A stretch of DNA of 7,022 nucleotides from Ignavibacteria bacterium (GTDB taxonomy: Bacteria; Bacteroidota; Ignavibacteria; Ignavibacteriales; Melioribacteraceae): positions 1-7,022 of the forward strand of contig QILJ01000027.1 in NCBI GenBank assembly GCA_003233295.1, given 5' to 3'. Below the pieces are notes generated by a model. It made no database searches and was not told the DNA's origin. It saw nothing but the letters and a program-made list of their open reading frames with translations. Position 1 is the first letter of the stretch; the number at the start of each line of letters is the position of its first letter. Shown here piece by piece: positions 4,146 through 7,022 of the stretch. Both the position numbers and the translations under genes were made by a program.

Positions 4146-7022
4146 TTAGTTCACTGTTTTTAATTTTGATTCAACAACTCGTCTATAATCATTCGGATAA
4201 ACTTTAATGAACGACTTTAGATTTTCGTCCCAGTTAGTGAGGATATCTTTTGCTACCTCACTGTTAGTGTATTGATAGTGCTTTTCGATCAGCAGCTTCA
4301 ATTCCTTTTGATCATCTTTATTATCAAGTTCAAAAAGTCCTACCATTTCAGAGTTGTAAAAACTTCTGAATGATTTCGACTTATCCCAGATATACGCAAT
4401 ACCGCCGCTCATTCCCGCTGCAAAGTTTTTTCCAACATCACCAAGCACAACAACTCTGCCGCCCGTCATATATTCGCAACCGTGATCACCAACACCTTCT
4501 ACAACTGACGAAGCGCCACTATTCCTAACTGCAAACCGTTCCCCGGCTTGACCGTTAATATACATTTCACCAAGAACCGCACCGTACAGAACAACATTGC
4601 CTACAATTATATTTTCTTCTGCTTTGTAGCCAGAATTTTCCTGCGGAATGATAATTATCTTTCCACCTGATAATCCTTTGCCAACATAGTCGTTCGCATC
4701 ACCTTCAAGGTAAAAAGTGATACCATTAGCTAAGAACGCACCGAAACTCTGTCCAGCTGTACCGATAAAATCGATTTGGATTGTATCTTCTTTAAGTCCG
4801 TTCAAACCGTATTTTTTTGCTATGTATGAACTCAGCATTGTTCCGACCGTTCTGTTTGTGTTGTTTATATCAACACTGAAACGGACTGATTCTTTTCGTT
4901 CAAGTGATTTTCTACATGCAGAGATCAATCTGTTATCAAGCGCCTTTCTCAACTCGTGATCTTGCCTTGCCGCATGTCTGACCGGTTTACTGTATGGCAC
5001 ATCCGGCTTGTGCAGAACTGATGTTAAGTTCAACCCTTTTGCCTTCCAGTGATCGATCAGTTCATCGGTCTCTAATAAATCAACTCTGCCGATTATTTCC
5101 TCAAAAGTTTTGAAGCCCAATTCAGCCATTATCTCTCTAACTTCTTCACCAATAAAACTGAAAAAGTTAATCACATGCTCAGGTTCACCTTTGAACATCT
5201 TTCTTAATTCTTTATCCTGGGTAGCAATCCCTACAGAGCAAGAGTTTAGATGACAATTCCTCTGAAGAACGCAGCCCATAGAGATCAAAGCAGAAGTTGC
5301 AAACCCGAATTCATCCGCACCTAGTAATGCAGCTATTACAACATCCCTTCCGGTTTTCAATTGTCCGTCGGCTTGAATTCGAACTCTCTCTCGCAGATCG
5401 TTCATTATCAGAACTTGCTGAACTTCCGCCAAACCGAGTTCAAGCGGTAAGCCTGCATGTTTGATTGAAGTAAGCGGAGACGCACCCGTTCCTCCTTCAA
5501 ACCCGCTTATAAGAATGTGGTCTGCTTTTCCTTTTGCAACACCGGCAGCTATTGTTCCTACACCAACCTCTGAAACTAGCTTTACGCTTATATCCGCATC
5601 CGGATTGGCATTTTTAAGATCGTGGATCAACTGCTTCAAATCCTCAATTGAATAAATGTCATGATGCGGAGGTGGCGATATTAAACCGACGCCTGGAGTC
5701 GTGTGTCTTGTGTTCGCAATTTCCACTGAGACTTTATGCCCCGGAAGCTGACCACCCTCACCTGGTTTAGCTCCTTGCGCCATTTTAATTTGTATCTGAT
5801 CGGCATTGACAAGATATTCAATCGTTACACCGAATCTGCCTTGTGCAACTTGTTTAATTCTGCTTCTTTTCCAGTCGCCGTTTTCTTGAGCAGTAAATCG
5901 TTGACTGTCTTCCCCGCCCTCACCGGTATTGGAAAATCCGCCTATCCTATTCATAGCAACGGCTAAGGTCTCGTGAGCTTCTTTCGAGATTGAGCCGTAA
6001 CTCATAGCCCCGGTTGCAAACCGCTTTACAATTTTAGATACTGGTTCAACTTCCCATATAGGAATCGGTTTTCTTGTTCTGAATTGGAGTAGGCTTCTAA
6101 TATTAGATAGATTTGTTTCCCTCTGATTTATGAGACCACTGTATTTTTTGAACAGCTTATAATTGTTAGTGCGAACCGCCTGCTGCATAAGTGCAACCGT
6201 ATCAGGGTTCCATTGATGATGTTCGCCTTGAACTCTCCATCTATAATTTCCTGCAATGCTTAGTTCATCATCGTCTATCCCGTTTCTGAAAGCCGCATCG
6301 TGTCGTCTTAAAACTTCCTTTGCAACTATCTTAATTCCGATACCGCCGATTCGTGACGGTGTTGCGGTGAAATATTTATTAATGAGATCCTCACTCAAGC
6401 CAATCGCTTCGAATATCTGCGCACCGCAATAAGATTGGATAGTTGAAATACCCATCTTCGAAATTATCTTGAACAGCCCTTTGCGTACAGCTTTTAAGAA
6501 ATTTGTTTGAGCTTCTTCATAACTTTCAACACCCGCCAAATTCCTTTTTTCAAATTCCAGTTTGAGGGTATCAAAAGCCAAGTAGGGATTAACCAAATTC
6601 GCACCGTATCCAATCAATACTGCCAAATGATGAATCTCTCTCGCTTCACCGGTTTCAACTATAATACTTGCTTTTGTTCTTGTTCCTTTGCGTATCAAGT
6701 TATGATGCAGCCCGGAGCTAGCCAGCAGCGACGGTATTGGCACATGTTCCTCGTCAACTCCGCGATCAGATAAAATGATAATTGAATACCCGTCCTTAAT
6801 CGCTTTCTGCGCCTCACGGAAAAGATTTTTTAAAGCTTTCTTTAATCCTTTTGCCCCGTCTTTTCTCTTGAACAAAATCGATAGAGCAATAGGTTTAAAT
6901 TTATTATCATCAATTGACTTTATCTTTTCAAGTTCATCATTTGTAATTACCGGTCGCTCAACTCTTAAACGGTGAGCTTGTTCCGCTGTTTCTTCAAGCA
7001 GGTTACCTTCCGGACCGAGAAA
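4146..7022 (-). CDS. gltB: Glutamate synthase, large (alpha) subunit (5'-truncated by window edge)
   Basis: The frame is open from the right edge to TAA at 4148-4146: 958 residues of a protein usually about 1500 long. The N-terminal class II amidotransferase domain, which splits glutamine, and part of the central domain lie outside the window. Counting from the first visible residue, F-L-G-P-E-G-N-L-L-E-E-T (1-12) and the region to about 280 belong to the central domain. The FMN-binding synthase domain runs from about 310 to 680, with K-P-G-E-G-G-Q-L-P-G-H near 420 and G-F-E-G-G-T-G-A-S-P near 507. C584-x5-C590-x4-C595 is the 3Fe-4S ligand set of the family. The C-terminal Gly-rich GXGXG beta-helix lies at about 730-890. 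The enzyme combines ammonia channelled from glutamine with 2-oxoglutarate to give glutamate, using electrons from GltD. The TTG at 6875 is an internal Leu codon, not a start, because homology continues upstream. No defect is visible. Confidence 0.97.
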   Translation of the reverse strand, partial: FLGPEGNLLEETAEQAHRLRVERPVITNDELEKIKSIDDNKFKPIALSILFKRKDGAKGLKKALKNLFREAQKAIKDGYSIIILSDRGVDEEHVPIPSLLASSGLHHNLIRKGTRTKASIIVETGEAREIHHLAVLIGYGANLVNPYLAFDTLKLEFEKRNLAGVESYEEAQTNFLKAVRKGLFKIISKMGISTIQSYCGAQIFEAIGLSEDLINKYFTATPSRIGGIGIKIVAKEVLRRHDAAFRNGIDDDELSIAGNYRWRVQGEHHQWNPDTVALMQQAVRTNNYKLFKKYSGLINQRETNLSNIRSLLQFRTRKPIPIWEVEPVSKIVKRFATGAMSYGSISKEAHETLAVAMNRIGGFSNTGEGGEDSQRFTAQENGDWKRSRIKQVAQGRFGVTIEYLVNADQIQIKMAQGAKPGEGGQLPGHKVSVEIANTRHTTPGVGLISPPPHHDIYSIEDLKQLIHDLKNANPDADISVKLVSEVGVGTIAAGVAKGKADHILISGFEGGTGASPLTSIKHAGLPLELGLAEVQQVLIMNDLRERVRIQADGQLKTGRDVVIAALLGADEFGFATSALISMGCVLQRNCHLNSCSVGIATQDKELRKMFKGEPEHVINFFSFIGEEVREIMAELGFKTFEEIIGRVDLLETDELIDHWKAKGLNLTSVLHKPDVPYSKPVRHAARQDHELRKALDNRLISACRKSLERKESVRFSVDINNTNRTVGTMLSSYIAKKYGLNGLKEDTIQIDFIGTAGQSFGAFLANGITFYLEGDANDYVGKGLSGGKIIIIPQENSGYKAEENIIVGNVVLYGAVLGEMYINGQAGERFAVRNSGASSVVEGVGDHGCEYMTGGRVVVLGDVGKNFAAGMSGGIAYIWDKSKSFRSFYNSEMVGLFELDNKDDQKELKLLIEKHYQYTNSEVAKDILTNWDENLKSFIKVYPNDYRRVVESKLKTVN

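Noticed and set aside
6873..6875. TTG as the start codon of gltB
   Set aside because: The frame stays open to the window edge and encodes recognisable GltB sequence (F-L-G-P-E-G-N-L-L) upstream, so this TTG is an internal leucine.
4717..6975. Several plus-strand open stretches (4717-4959, 5461-5655, 5736-5966, 6507-6773, 6775-6975)
   Set aside because: All lie antisense to gltB, whose protein is recognisable throughout, so they are shadows.

Overview
The window looks like chromosome of an AT-rich bacterium of the Bacteroidota/Chlorobiota assemblage, most likely the Ignavibacteria group. The main evidence is the partial protein at the left edge. It has a Sec signal peptide with Gln right after the predicted cleavage site, and it runs into the sorting-domain opening N-Y-P-N-P-F-N-P-S-T. 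That wording of the type IX secretion (T9SS) sorting domain is abundant in Ignavibacteria and related phyla. No rRNA or marker phylogeny is available here, so the lineage is an inference.

Layout from left to right. (1) Positions 1-1058, minus strand: a secreted T9SS cargo protein, complete at its N-terminus and cut at its C-terminus by the window edge. It does not look like an ordinary ORF only because its stop lies outside the window. (2) Positions 1059-1379: a non-coding stretch with a strong ribosome binding site for the secreted protein, a palindromic CRP/FNR-type operator at 1152-1177, and the left inverted repeat of an insertion sequence. (3) Positions about 1230-2605: a decayed IS256-family (Mutator-type) element. 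It has 25-bp terminal repeats matching at 21 positions and a plus-strand transposase pseudogene (1380-2570) broken by several in-frame stops and frameshifts. All three putative catalytic acidic residues are still readable. (4) Positions 2694-4133 and 4146-7022, minus strand: gltD and the C-terminal two thirds of gltB, separated by 12 bases. They encode the small and large subunits of NAD(P)H-dependent glutamate synthase (GOGAT).

GltB and GltD form one enzyme: GltD takes electrons from NAD(P)H through FAD and iron-sulphur clusters, and GltB uses them to make glutamate from glutamine and 2-oxoglutarate. The IS lies just downstream of gltD in convergent orientation and upstream of the secreted-protein gene in divergent orientation. 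It therefore separates a housekeeping nitrogen-assimilation operon from an accessory secreted protein.

I see no undescribed multi-gene system, no CRISPR array and no RNA gene. The most informative items are the unclassified T9SS cargo protein, the near-perfect palindromic operator upstream of it, and the reconstructable IS256 relic.
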